Source of the DNA: Silene conica
Lineage: Eukaryota > Streptophyta > Magnoliopsida > Caryophyllales > Caryophyllaceae
Reading direction: 5' to 3'
Assembly (NCBI GenBank): GCA_029255685.2
Contig: CM055313.2
Span: forward strand, 30,004,579-30,068,578
Length of the DNA stretch: 64,000 nucleotides
The translations under genes and the position numbers were made by a program. The notes below the pieces were generated by a model. The model was not told the DNA's origin, made no database searches, and saw only the letters and a list, made by a program, of their open reading frames with translations. Below are positions 20,169-32,869 of the stretch, piece after piece; the first letter of the stretch is position 1, and the number at the start of each line of letters is the position of its first letter.

Positions 20169-21397
20169 TTAATATTGTTAATAATTAAAAGATAAAGAAA
20201 TTAATTATTTTAGAATTTTAAAATATGAAATTAATATAAAGATAAAGAAATTGATTATTTTAGTACTTTAATAATATGAAATTAATATTGTTAATAATAT
20301 TAAATAAATATAAATACTTTTAGTTTAAAAATTACATAGTGTTATGTGAAAAATCGTTTTAGATTAAAACTAAAATGTGTTCGCATATATTAGGACGCAT
20401 ACATTAATATATAAACCGAGTCGGATTAAATTAATCTGACCTATATATTTATAAGTTAAAAGACAAAAAAAATGAAAAAACAATATTAATCATCTAACTA
20501 TTCATTGTCGGTGCATCATTGCCCACCAAATAGAAACCATCATCATCATCATTTGTTGTTTATCAGAGATTTTTATTTTCATCACATAAACTCAAATTGA
20601 ATTACTATTCTATGTTCATCTCGTCACTCACCTTCCTCGCCCCCTTTCAAAACCCCTAATTATACAATCTCACACTCACTCACTAATCAAGTTAGTTATT
20701 GTTTCACATTAGGATTTAGTTTAGTAAATTAATTTCAAACCATAATCTATCCATATTTAAAATCATTCAGTTATTATTCTTTTCAGATTAGGTCAATTAA
20801 TTGTGCATAATTCATGGATTCATGGATTCACGGAATCTTGAAATTTTGTTTAGGAAATTAATTGTGAAACATATCTTTCAGTTATTATTATTATTATGAT
20901 TCTTTTCAATTTAGGAAATTTAAACAAAATTAACGTGATTCACGGAACTTACCATGATTCACGGAATTTACCATGATTCACAAAATTATTATTATTCTTT
21001 TCAGTTTAGTTTATTGATCATGATTCACGGATTTTAAAAATTTTGTTTTGGAAATTAATTTCAATCAAATCTTTAGGTTATTATTATTATTCTTTTCAGT
21101 TTAGGAAATTTATTCAACATGATTCACAGATTTTAAAAATTTTGTTTCGAAAATTAATTGCAATCAAATCTTTAGGTCATTATTATTATTCTTTTCAGTT
21201 TAGGAAACAATTTAAAACCATAATCTGTTTTATGCATCATTCACGGATATTGACCATGTTTGACGGATTTTAAAAATTTTATTGGACAATCAGTTTAGTA
21301 ATATGTTAGGAGGCTTCAAATCGCGCCACGTAAGACATAGATTGTTTTATGTGATGCCACGTCAGCAGCTTGGCTTCTGCATTAGATAAATATATGA
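20169..21397 (-). repeat. Tandem repeat, copy A (1,229 bp)
   Basis: Aligns end to end with 21398-22629. I counted about six substitutions and one 3-bp ATT difference over 1.23 kb, roughly 99.5% identity, so the duplication is very recent. Confidence 0.95.
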
Positions 21398-22629
21398 TTA
21401 ATATTGTTAATAATTAAAAGATAAAGAAATTAATTATTTTAGAATTTTAAAATATGAAATTAATATAAAGATAAAGAAATTGATTATTTTAGTACTTTAA
21501 TAATATGAAATTAATATTGTTAATAATATTAAATAAATATAAATACTTTTAGTTTAAAAATTACATAGTGTTATGTGAAAAATCGTTTTAGATTAAAACT
21601 AAAATGTGTTCGCATATATTAGGACGCATACATTAATATATAAACCGAGTCGGATTAAATTAATCTGACCTATATATTTATAAGTTAAAAGACAAAAAAA
21701 ATGAAAAAACAATATTAATCATCTAACTATTCATTGTCGGTGCATCACTGCCCACCAAATAGAAACCATCATCATCATCATTTGTTGTTTATCAGAGATT
21801 TTTATTTTCATCACATAAACTCAAATTGAATTACTATTCTATGTTCATCTCGTCACTCACCTTCCTCGCCCCCTTTCAAAACCCCTAATTGTACAATCTC
21901 ACACTCACTCACTAATCAAGTTAGTTATTGTTTCACATTAGGATTTAGTTTAGTAAATTAATTTCAAACCATAATCTATCCATATTTAAAATCATTCAGT
22001 TATTATTCTTTTCAGATTAGGTCAATTAATTGTGCATAATTCATGGATTCATGGATTCACGGAATCTTGAAATTTTGTTTAGGAAATTAATTGTGAAACA
22101 TATCTTTCAGTTATTATTATTATTATTATGATTCTTTTCAATTTAGGAAATTTAAACAAAATTAACGTGATTCACGGAACTTACCATGATTCACGGAATT
22201 TACCATGATTCACAAAATTATTATTATTCTTTTCAGTTTAGTTTATTGATCATGATTCACGTATTTTAAAAATTTTGTTTTGGAAATTAATTTCAATCAA
22301 ATCTTTGGGTTATTATTATTATTCTTTTCAGTTTAGGAAATTTATTCAACATGATTCACGGATTTTAAAAATTTTGTTTCGAAAATTAATTGCAATCAAA
22401 TCTTTAGGTTATTATTATTATTCTTTTCAGTTTAGGAAACAATTTAAAACCATAATCTGTTTTATGCATCATTCACGGATATTGACCATGTTTGACGGAT
22501 TTTAAAAATTTTATTGGACAATCAGTTTAGTAATATGTTAGGAGGCTTCAAATCGCGCCACGTAAGACATAGATTGTTTTATGTGATGCCACGTCAGCAG
22601 CTTGGCTTCTGCATTAGATAAATATATGA
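21398..22629 (-). repeat. Tandem repeat, copy B (1,232 bp)
   Basis: Second copy of the unit above. It starts at the equivalent of 20169, so it lacks the Helitron 3' hairpin and CTAG. The junction keeps A before TC on the minus strand. Confidence 0.95.
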
Positions 22630-23490
22630 TACTATAATGTTAACAAATACGGTTCGAAGATTTTAGCAGCAGGTTTGACCATCGAGTTAAATTAGCAAAA
22701 ATGAGAAAAACGTGTTTGTTAATCAACATTATAGGACCTGCCATTTTCATGTACAGAATGAATATGTTGTATTAGCAACAATTCAAAAATACAGTATTAA
22801 ATTCTGACCAATATGCTATCAAATATGTCGATCAAATATGTCATTAACCGATCTGGACAAACCCGACAATACCCAGACAATACCCAGCCCAGTTGACCTA
22901 TTTGTCCGATCTAGGCATACTAAAGAGAGAATTTAGGACTACAACCTATATGCATGTATCTCCATTAAGTTTTTAAACGGGAAACCATTAAACCGAGACA
23001 TCTTTAATTACATTTTAACAGCCGATCATAAAATAGAATTTGTGTACATGAAATTCATGAGAAATTCAGCCAAATCATGCATTTCCTATTATGCTAGTGT
23101 TGGTCGAAACACATTGCGACATTTATCGACTGCATCAATGGCAATCTGAAATCACAACTGAAACCGATATCTAGTATCGTGCAAGAAAGATTACTTCTTG
23201 CATACAAATATGGTCGCAGAACTCCGAACTTATGAGCATCCGGTATTGTATACAAATAACAAATGTCCCATAGACTGGGCTTCACTTCTTTACATTAGTC
23301 ATGAAAACATCAAAGTCTCAGCAAAATGTACAAAATCATGGGGCAAACTCCCTTGTTTTTCAGATCATACATTTCTGAATCCCAAGATTAATTGCCACAC
23401 AAAGTTCTCAACTTTCATGACCAAGTAATATTAACATCGGAGCCCGAGAATTACTCGGAAAAGCCCATTATGTCTTAAACTACAAACCCA
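22630..23490. other. Non-coding stretch; 3' UTR of the RFI2-like gene at its right edge
   Basis: No gene or clear element seen. The part next to 23491 is expected to be 3' UTR of the minus-strand RING gene. Confidence 0.4.
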
Positions 23491-26400
23491 TCATTGCAAT
23501 GGGAAATGGGGATGATTATCTCTTACCCAGGGATGATGGGAGTAATTCATTGGAGTTTCACCATAGAGAGAGAAGCCGACACTCGGTTCATAAACTCCGC
23601 CGGGTGGTATGAATCTCGGCAAGTTTCTTTGAGAGTCGAATCTTCCGCTAGCATTGGTGATAGGCAGAGGCAAGCCTGGTGGTAGAGGGTGGTGGGGTTG
23701 AAATGGAGTATGATGGAATTGGAGCCAGCCATGCGGGTGAATCCCGCTACCTGCAGGATGTTGATGGTTCACCATTGGGGTCATTGTGCTCATGATTCCT
23801 AGGCTTGGCCTACATCATTAGATTAACATTAATAAAATCACGATACAGAACATCGGCAAAGATAGCAGTATTCTGGTGCATATAAATTCCCGTAAAATCT
23901 TCAAAATTGATTACTGATGACTCGACGAATAGCATTAAGCAATTTTATGTTGCCATTAAAATATATAATGGTAAGACGGACTGTCTCACTCGACGACAAA
24001 CATAAACAGTCATTAATACTCTTAATACCAGATAATAGATATCTCACATTTAATTACGAGTGATTAGGACCATCTCACACTGAAATCGTCTCGTACAAGA
24101 GTTTGGCAGGAAACTACGGACACAAACGATTTGCAAGTCATGGACATAAATTTTGAGCAAACTTGTTCCTTGACTTCCTTCTAAAAAGATTTGTCCTTTG
24201 TTTGGACACAAGCTTTAGGGCAGAGGGAAGGGATCATGTATTCACGTTCCTTCCGAAACATTCATGTGTTGGAAGGATTTTAATTTCACTCATAGGAATA
24301 GAAAATGTAACCAAAAAACAGATATTGTCTCCGTCCCATTCTTTGCCCTTCCTTTGTCCGGACACGGGATTGGGAATAGGACAGAAGCAGGAAACATAAG
24401 CAAATTTTACTACGGACTCGTTGACTAATTTAGCATATTCTTAACTTTTTCGTGAACCTTGCTTCAGAAAAAAACTCAGGCATGCATAGCGGAAAGCCGG
24501 AAAAGGATGGGTAAAACAAATAAAAAAATAAGCTGGGAGAAAAGTGACAACTGTTAAATCACGCGTGTGTGTTTTTGCTTCTCTGCAAAACTAGTTGTAA
24601 TTTCAGCATCAAGCTTGGTTCTTAGGTATAGACAGCACTATGACATGCCTCATACAGCATACTAAACTGAGCATGTTTCGTGTAAGACGGTTTTATGCTA
24701 AATTTGTGTGAGGTCACTTAGTTATTCACATTAAAGTCATATAGACTTACCGGCCCCCTATCCTAACCTTATGTAACCCCACCCCCTCGTTTTCCACTCA
24801 ATCACCAACACCATATGCCACCCTGGCCATCACCATCAGACTTGACTGTTCATCTCGACGCTAACAGGCCTTTTATTACCTAGGCTTGAGAAGAATGGTT
24901 GAGATTGAAGAAGCTCACATGAATAATTTAAAGCATTGGTAATATTATTCACACCGCAAAAGCAGAAGCTAAACCCAGGTTAGAGTTGTTTTTAGAATGG
25001 ACAGTCATATTTCCAGTTGCGTAGAAGTGACTAAGTAAGGCCGGTGTGTTCTGGACGACTTGTCTCGGCACTTTACGGCTTGGGGAGTCACCTATTTACC
25101 AAGTTATCCTAAACATCTAGACAAAAAACAACCTTGGGTACCATCGCAAGTTCACAACAATTGTTTGCTTATAGAGAGGATTTACCAGCTTTGTGGGGAG
25201 ACGATGACACGTCAGAGAGGATCTACCAGCTTTGGGTCTGGCGACAGAGGGTGGGGAAGGATATTAATTTTCATTTTTTGGTTTGTCCCAAAATAACTCG
25301 TCAATTACTCAGTTCTTATACACAATAGATGAGAATGGCAGTATTTTCATTTACCCTCAATAAAAATAAGCAAACAGGAAGAGATCATACGGAAGAGCGA
25401 CAAGTCCATTGATTAAAAAGTGGCAGTTTGGGTATTTTACGGTGATTTTCACTTCAAATCCTAGAAAATGAGCTCAAACCAGCAGTTATCAATTTTTACT
25501 AGGGTTCAAAGAGCTAAAGAGTGTCAAATTTTATGCAAGATGGAATATTTATGCAACACAAATGCCTAAGAGCCGGAAATTAAAAAAAAAACATATTTCA
25601 ACATAGTCGTGCAACCGAAATTTAGAGTTATAGGACAAATATCAAAGGCATAATATCAGGAACAGAAATTTCTCTTTTTTTCCGAAATTGTTTTTCATCA
25701 GGGGTGACACGAGGATATATGGGCATATGGCGTGTAGAAACTAAAGACTGCTAAAAAAAATAGCAAATCATGCACTACATAGAGTATACTAGTGTAGATA
25801 CTTACTCAGGGGATGGATGCACTTGTGTTAATCCGCGAAATGGACAGATGTGAACTCTGTAGGGCTGCACAAACAAGGAAGAGGAAATATCAAAGGGTGA
25901 CGAATATACAGGTCATTTAGAAGAAAAATCATCAGTATATTAAATCTACGAAAGTAACTACATCTGAAACACAGCATGTCGTCCCACATCAAAGGAAGCA
26001 AATCAGACGGGGAACGACAAAATAAAAGTTCTGAAGACACGGACACACAATAAACGGAGGCATTCATAAGAAATCATTGCATGTGTAACGAGTATAATAA
26101 AGCAATCAGAGGACTAAAAAAGCAAGAAAATATTTTTTACGACAAGTAGGTAATAAATTTGCTAACGGTATACGTACAAAAGAGGGCATCATAATCAAGG
26201 ATATCTTAGCATATCATACAGCAAAAGGAGTATTTAACCATGATAACCTAAGAGATATTTAGTGAATACAAAAAAAATGGGACAGAAATAAAGAATAATT
26301 GAAACAGAAGTACGAGTTTCCTGAACATAATTACTACGATGCAATTAACTGATAAATTGATTAATACCCACTAAATTTACGGAGTATATATAGACAAAAA

Positions 26401-29400
26401 GTATTCTATAAACGTATTTAAAAAGTGCGGCAATGCTAGTTTTTCTATGTCAAATTTTTTGCACCCCTTGTAATACCAAAATGTTTTTCAAATTTTATCC
26501 CAAATGACACACAAGAGAGAAAATATCCACGTCTAGGTTTCAAATGGGGCAAGGTGACAAGAGCCAGTGGCAGCAAGATATAGGGCAAAGGCAGTGGTGG
26601 AGTCGAAAGACTATGAGGTCACTTTAGTTAAGTTCTAATGTATTTCTTTTATTTATGGGATCTATTACATATCAAACAATTCAACAAGCAAAACATCAAT
26701 TGTCCAAATAAGTATGGGTTCCCATTAACTATATAATGTCTATGCCATTGCGTAAAGCCGGGTGCCTCATGCACAAGAGGTGCCCTATTTTATTTTATTT
26801 TAATTTTATTTTTAAAAAAATACTTGTATTTTCAAAAGAAATTTTTTTGGTCAGAATGCCATTTTCGGAATTTTGAGGAGTGCTACCGGGTTAAGAAGTA
26901 AAACTAAGGATAATGGGGCAAAGCAATGAGTATAGTGAAAAGAACTAGGACAAAAATGTCTGCCGTGCCTCTTATGAGCAAGGTGAGCATGACGCCCCAG
27001 CACGTTTGGTTAACACCTTGCACCATAGCGCACTCAAGACGTGCTTTTCTAAACTAAAGTCTGTGTCTAAGGTGTAGAGTTAAAGCGTGAACTGCGCAGA
27101 CAGTCACCTTGCACCATAGCACACTCAAGACGTGCTTTTTTAAACTAAAGTCCGTGTCTAAGGTGTAGAGTTAAAACGTGAATTGAGCAGACGGTCTAAT
27201 TGACTGCTCCCAAGACATCATCGTGTCTAAGTAGCTAATCTTATGCAGTTATGCTATCAACCGGATCAAACAAGCCTCATTATATTTGAGCTCCCTCAGA
27301 AGAATGTTTTAAAAATTGAGCAACATTTAATCAAATTTTCATATTAACGATATTTTATACAATTAAATTCCACCTGCATGAAAATTCAAACAGCTTTCTA
27401 AATCGTTATAGATTTACCATGTCTAGAAGGTTCCTTATTGATGAGTTATCCCATTTTTTCCTCTCACTTCTCATGTAAACAAAATGCAGAGACATGAAAC
27501 GACTTTCTAAATCAAAATCCCTATCTCGTGCTAATACTGTACGAGTTTTATCTTATGATTTGTCCTGAATTTATAGCCTTTATTTCCTACCGTGATACTA
27601 TTTATATTTTATACGACTAATGTATCCTAGGCACTCATGAATCCGACCAACAACTGGTATGGGCTAACAGCTGATGAAAAATATTTTGGATACAAGTTTT
27701 CTGTTAGCGGACTAAACAAGTATTACTTCTACAGTCATATGCAATTGATTAAAACAAATACAATGGAAGGACGAAGAGTAGTATTCGTCCTAATTTTATG
27801 TACTTTCTATATAGAAAACATAAAACAGATAATATGGCAACTTTTCTTTCCTAAAAGTTATAACATCTCCTAATGCAGCTTAAAACATGTCGAAACATTC
27901 TTGTGCCTAACTACCATAATCAACATGTAAAAAGTAATTACGTCTACATTTAATTTGCAAAAGATGAGATATTCATAAATACAGCTTGCACTACTAGGTC
28001 CTCGTCGGTAATTTTCATACCCTTGAAAGGATGATTTCTTGGTTAGGTAATGCCTCCAACCGTATCTTCATTGAAGATGACAACTCATAGGTAAAGCATA
28101 TAGAATACCTCAACGAAACAAACGAAAAGTAGCATCTATATTTACCATTTCAGTAAAACTGAGGAAAAAGGGGTTAGTTTCAGGGCTTCCATCATCAATG
28201 CTTAACTCAGGAGGTGAATTACTCGAACCACTTGCATATAGCCATTGACCTTTCTCGATTTTTCGACAATTTGGGCATTGCATTGTTCCCTTCATGTTGA
28301 ACGCAGAACCGATGCAATCTGTCATAGATATTGACAATCGTCACAAATTCAAAGAATCATCAAAAATTGTTGAATCATGACATGAATGAAGAAAGAAGCA
28401 GGTATGTGAACTATAAAACAAATGATATTCTTCTATGGTTGCATTGTCCATTTTCAAGAACTTACAGATCCACGGGGAGGAAGAAGAGAGCTAGGGCAAA
28501 AGAAGTAGTTGGATTTTCTTCTTTAATGCTTCCTTAGTTCTAAAATGAGTTCCTTAGAAATTGCGAAATAAGCTAAACACACTAAAGATGAAAAATAATT
28601 ACCTTTATGTTACCTCCCATTGATGATCAATAAATGAATTACTTAGTTATCCTAACTTTCATGCATGTTCATTTGGCTTCAAGTATAATTTATAGTCCAT
28701 GTGATGAACCATCCAACTAGCAAAATCAGTTCTTTTAGGATCCAGCAAATATGCAAAGCAATAAGAATCTACTGAGCACGACAGCGCTAAATAACATCAA
28801 AATCAAGGATACTACAAGAAAGCAAACAAAGGATATACTTCATTTATAAGGTAGACATTCCGCATAGACATTCAGCATAGGATAGATGTCAACTTTTTAC
28901 TCTAGGGGGAGAGGAATAGCAAGTGACATTATAGGAAATCAAACAAAAGATATAGTTCTTAGCTAACCACGTAGACATTCAGAACAGGACAAGCGGAAGG
29001 GAATAGATGACAACTTTCTAGGGACAATGGAGTAGCAAGTGGTCCGTTCACAAAGGCAGCAGGTATCTCCCACAATTAAGGATGCGTCAATTGACTAGAG
29101 AGGAACACGGGATAAAACAATTGATGCAGGAAGAGATGAAAGATGTGCAAACTGCCATATCAGTCACCGATGAACCAAGTTCTTGTTTACTCATTCAGCT
29201 ACGTAACTTATGATGCATCTTTCTAAAAGTTTATTTTACAGTTTAAGACAGAGCTGCATCTTTCTAAAAGATCTTGTATAGCTCTATCCTCTATCTAGTA
29301 CTCAATAATCTACATTTATTTGAAATTTAAGATAGAGGTGCATCTAACTAAAGGTTTATTTTAATGAAATTGGTGATTATGAACTCTTGACTGAGATACC

Positions 29401-31197
29401 ATAATATGACGCTTTCATGCAAATGTTGCTTTCTACATGACAATCCAAATAACCCATCATCATTGGCTTCCTTCGCTTCAAAAGCCTAGATCTCCAAAAG
29501 TCTCAAAATAACTGATTAAGCAGTCCCCTTATAATATATCTTTTCACTTAGAGCATCAGCACATACTAGCAGTACACTTTAAGGAAGCACGATAAATTCA
29601 CTTACCGCGAGTTTGTGACTTCGGAGTAAAACCCTAAACCTCCGTAGAAGTATGAGAAATCCTTTTATGTACACCAAATTATCAATTCAAAATCGTTTCT
29701 AACAAACTTATCATTAACTACCATCAAGAAGAAAAAGAATGAACAAACTATACACAAGAAACAATGTTAGCAAAAACCTAATTTGATAGCATCATCACTT
29801 AAATACCCCAAAACACAACTATCGGTCTCACTAATTTTTGCTGCAACTCTAGAAATCCACATTCCATAGAATAGAAACCGCATCCGGTCATCTTGTTGGT
29901 ATAATCTAGCGAGTGCAGATATAAGCTGCTTGCCCTTAAGACCTTCAGGCTTTGACCACTGTAAGACTCGTAAATGCTGATGCTAAGATAAATCACTAAC
30001 TATGTGAAGTACTGTTCTGGTGTCATCAGCGGATGCAAATGAGAAGAGACAAGAGCTTAGTGACGACTTTTTACAGGAAATAGCCTTAGTTACATTATTG
30101 CATGGGTGTTTTCCCACTTAACTGAAGAACCTGGCAAGTGGCATCGTCCGAATTTTGCAACATTACTTTACGACTTTACGTAAAAGATCTAGTAAGATGG
30201 GATCTCACGTAGCTGAAAACAAATTAAAGTTGGGGAAAAGTTTCACACATTCTAATCAGACACAACATTCCTGAGATCAACTATCCTAAAAGACCGACAA
30301 CTGAGAATATCTCACAAGTACACATGCAGTCATAAGTATCTTTACATCAAAGCCAGCAAACCTAATTCATTTTAAGCACTTAACCCCTGCATGACCACAA
30401 AAGGCTTTGTTACTCAGTCCTAGCAACGACTACCAGACATGACACACAAATGCTTGTTACAATCTCACACGAAGCCTATCACTGATTTTTTTATATGTTC
30501 TTGCCCTAAAATGTAATGTCTTGGTGGCGTTTAAAATTTATGATTAACATTCATAAGCCACAAACACAAGTCATCAGCTCCAACCCCTCTCATAAAGCAA
30601 TGTACAACTGAAATCACACCTGAAGCAGTTCTTCTAACATACCGAAGCCGGTTTTCACACATGCAACTATACTCTAGTACCAAACACCACCTTTCTCCAA
30701 CATTCCAATAAAAACCTTGCACAAAACAGTGCTATTTAAGCCATCCAAACTCCTTAACCCAAATCATCCACAAAATCAAGCAAAACAAAACAAACAATCC
30801 TAGAATTTCAATTTCCTATATACTCCCTCCGCCTCAATCATTCATTTACCTTCGATTAAAATCCCTCTCCCAATGAAAGGTAAGCAAATAACCGAGACAG
30901 AGCAAGTACAAAACACAAGTTTATCATCATCACCACCACCAAAACCCCATCATCATACATCCAACACACACACACAAACCAAAAAAAACAAAAAAAAACT
31001 CAAAATTTACAAAATCAAAAAGAAGGGAGCATTAAAAAAAGATTACCAAGATGAAATTCATGGCCACATTGCAATTTAGCAAAAGCTCTTTGTCCACCAG
31101 AAATCACCAGATCAAGACATATAGAACAAGCTACACCTGACTCTACTTCTTCACCATTCAAATCAATCCCTTTATCACTTTCTTCTATCTTCTCCAT
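23491..31197 (-). CDS. RFI2: RING-type E3 ubiquitin ligase, RFI2-like (4 exons recognised)
   Basis: Exon 1 31197-31047 (alternative ATG at 31206), exon 2 28318-28146, exon 3 25864-25806, exon 4 23809-23491. All junctions have GT and AG and the phases match: exon 1 ends in phase 1, exon 2 in phase 0, exon 3 in phase 2. Exons 1-2 make the RING: CSICLDLV, then LQCGHEFHL joined to DCIGSAFNMKG and CPNCRKIEKGQWLYA. This is nearly the Arabidopsis RFI2 (RED AND FAR-RED INSENSITIVE 2) RING as I know it. Exon 3 encodes YRVHICPFRGLTQ, also typical. Exon 4 is His/Pro-rich and ends HFPLQ, like the family tail. The predicted ~237 residues are shorter than Arabidopsis RFI2 as I recall it; a variable middle exon may exist in 23810-25805, but I could not see it. 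Role by family: nuclear E3 ligase in phytochrome signalling and flowering time. Introns are long (2.0, 2.3 and 2.7 kb). Confidence 0.85.
23972..24104. repeat. MITE-like remnant in the last RFI2-like intron
   Basis: The left end TAAGACGGACTGTCTCAC and right end TCTCACACTGAAATCGTCTC are roughly inverted versions of each other, about 130 bp apart. The match is imperfect and no clean TSD is visible. Confidence 0.35.
24105..25805. other. RFI2-like intron 3, no exon recognised
   Basis: The homologous protein usually has a variable Ser/His/Pro-rich middle part. I looked for it on the minus strand and found no convincing open stretch with splice sites. Confidence 0.4.
25865..28145. other. RFI2-like intron 2
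   Basis: No coding seen. Contains the 91-bp tandem duplication at 27014-27195. Confidence 0.5.
27014..27195. repeat. 91-bp tandem duplication (two copies)
   Basis: CACCTTGCACCATAGC begins at 27014 and at 27105. Each copy continues through CACTCAAGACGTGCTTTT and GGTGTAGAGTTAAA with few changes. It lies within an intron of the RFI2-like gene. Confidence 0.85.
28319..31046. other. RFI2-like intron 1
   Basis: A 2.7-kb intron interrupting the RING coding sequence between the His and the Asp-Cys of the zinc-binding core. No genes recognised inside. Short open frames here do not resemble proteins. Confidence 0.55.
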
Positions 31198-31590
31198 TAA
31201 AATCACCTCTTTTTTTCAATCACCTTTTTTCAATTAAATTAACACCCAAAGTTCCAATCCTTTTTAATTAATCTTAAAAATGAGCAAATTTAAGACAAAC
31301 CCAGAAAAACCCACCTCTAGAATTGATTAAAAATGGAATAAAATCAAAATCCGAATCCCAGCTGTGGATCAAATATCTGGGTCTTTTTTCACCCAGAAAT
31401 GTGATCACACAGACAATTAAATACACTTAATTTACTCAGATTTTAAATTTGTTCTGATAATTATTTCGAAATTATTATGTGAAATGTGTGAATTATAATG
31501 TAGGAGTATTAATTTGGGAAAATTGTTGGTTATAATCTGTATCTAACCCAAGAGTAACGTTTCGTGGTGTGTACATTGCGTGGTGTTGCC
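31198..31590 (-). promoter_or_regulatory. Presumed 5' UTR and promoter of the RFI2-like gene
   Basis: Lies immediately upstream of the first ATG on the minus strand. It is AT-rich with no upstream frame of length. No TATA box could be assigned with confidence; the call rests on position. Confidence 0.35.
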
Positions 31591-31599
31591 TACCCAAGT

Positions 31600-32080
31600 C
31601 TTCCCTATATTATGCCTTTTTTGTTTATTTTATGAATTTTATGGAAAACAAGATGACATTGAAATTATTATTATAAAGTATATCGGTCCAAAATCCGCGC
31701 AAATACTATTGTACCTCCAGTTGTATAATTATTATACATTTATACGAATGTTTGTGTAAATTTTTTGAGTTTTATATACATTTATATGAACTTTTGCGTA
31801 AATTTTTTGAATTTGTTAAAAGTTTGGTTTATTTTTATTTTATATTTTATATTTAAGTGTGTTCAAAATCTTTATAGAATAGCTCGAATTTTTTAAAATA
31901 AAATTCGAAAAATTTACTATAAAGCTCGGATTCTCAACTACCGATTGTAAAATAAGTGGTGGTATAGTCTATTAATTGGAAAAACGGGTATATTTGGTAC
32001 ATCGCGTCATTGTATTTGCTCTTTTGTTATTACTGATGAGGAGTCAGGAGACGCGTACTTATTACCTTTAGAGCAGATGC
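31600..32080 (+). repeat. ~0.5-kb tandem repeat, unit 1
   Basis: Shares ordered words with units 2 and 3: TATTATG near the start, GTTTATTTTAT, CAGTTGTATAAT or similar, TATAGT.TATTAATTG, GGTATATTTGGTA, GTCATTGTATTTGCTCTTTT, and at its end TTACCTTTAGAGCAG. Identity is moderate (perhaps 75-80% by eye). Confidence 0.65.
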
Positions 32081-32532
32081 ACATTAGGTAAATAAGTAAC
32101 AACTAACAAGGTAGTTTATCACAAATATTATGCCGTTTTTGTTTATTTTATGGATTTAATGAAAAACAAACATTGAAATAATTAAAAAGGTATATTCGTC
32201 CAAAAACGACAGTAATATTATTATACCACCAGTTGTATAATAAGTATTGTATAATTACCATACTATACATTTATCTGAACCTCGTAAATTTTATAAGTTT
32301 GTTAGAAGTTTGTTTTCATTTTATGTTTACGGGTGTGAGTTTATAAACTTTACGGTATAGCTCAAATTTTTTAAAACAAAACTCGAAAAGTTTAATACAA
32401 AATTTGGATTCTAATCCACTTGTTATATACTACAACCGGTGGTATAGTTTATTAATTGAAAAAAAAAAGGTATATTTGGTATACCATGTCATTGTATTTG
32501 CTCTTTTATTTTTAATGATAAGGAAATGCGCA
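32081..32532 (+). repeat. ~0.5-kb tandem repeat, unit 2
   Basis: Homologous to unit 1 at an offset of about 480-520 bp. Its right end is interrupted by a MITE and then by a Helitron; the repeat resumes at 36128. Confidence 0.65.
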
Positions 32533-32869
32533 TTTCCAATTCATGTGAATTCGCAAAAAGTCTTTTATTTGCTCTTGTTTGGTTGACATAGGGGAATTAA
32601 AGTTCCCGGGAACTTCAAGATCACATGAATTTCCAATTCATGTGAATTCGCAAAAAGTGTTTGGTTCGCATATGGGAAGTTAATTCATGCGGGAAGTTCT
32701 ATTGACCAAGGGGGGACTTGGTGAGTAACTTCCCATATAATGGAGGAAGTAAATTCATGTGGGAAGTTCTACTTCCCATGATATTGGCAACCAAACAACA
32801 ACATAATTTTACACTTCCCGGGAAGTTCAACATCCCATGATTTTAATGGGTAACCAAACAAGCCCTTAT
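32533..32869. mobile_element. MITE-like insertion
   Basis: Inverted ends CTTGTTTGGTTGAC (from about 32574) and GGTAACCAAACAAGCCC (to about 32866), with several internal GGAAGT/ACTTCC inverted words. A 29-bp word beginning ATTTCCAATTCATGTG occurs both just outside the left end (32533) and inside (32633). The boundaries are approximate and the TSD unclear. Confidence 0.45.

Larger units (their letters stand above)
20058..22629 (-). mobile_element. Tandem pair of Helitron copies, minus strand
   Basis: Minus-strand 3' end: short CCGTAAAGTTCACGGG hairpin then CTAG (plus-strand 20058-20061). Minus-strand 5' end: TCATATATTTATC (plus-strand 22617-22629). Flanks are A (20057) and T (22630), obeying the Helitron A/T insertion rule. 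Inside are two copies. Copy A (20058-21397) is complete, with its own TC start. Copy B (21398-22629) has a TC start but lacks the last ~110 bp, including the hairpin. No Rep/helicase coding. Each copy also carries an internal ~99-bp direct repeat (from about 21019 and 21118 in copy A) containing TTCACGGATTTTAAAAATTT. Confidence 0.8.

Noticed and set aside
21043..22505. Two near-identical 76-codon frames
   Set aside because: They lie in the two Helitron repeat copies, are built from the internal ~99-bp repeat, and look like no known protein.
24163..25328. Plus-strand frames within the last RFI2-like intron
   Set aside because: Wrong strand for the gene, no recognisable domains, and no splice support.
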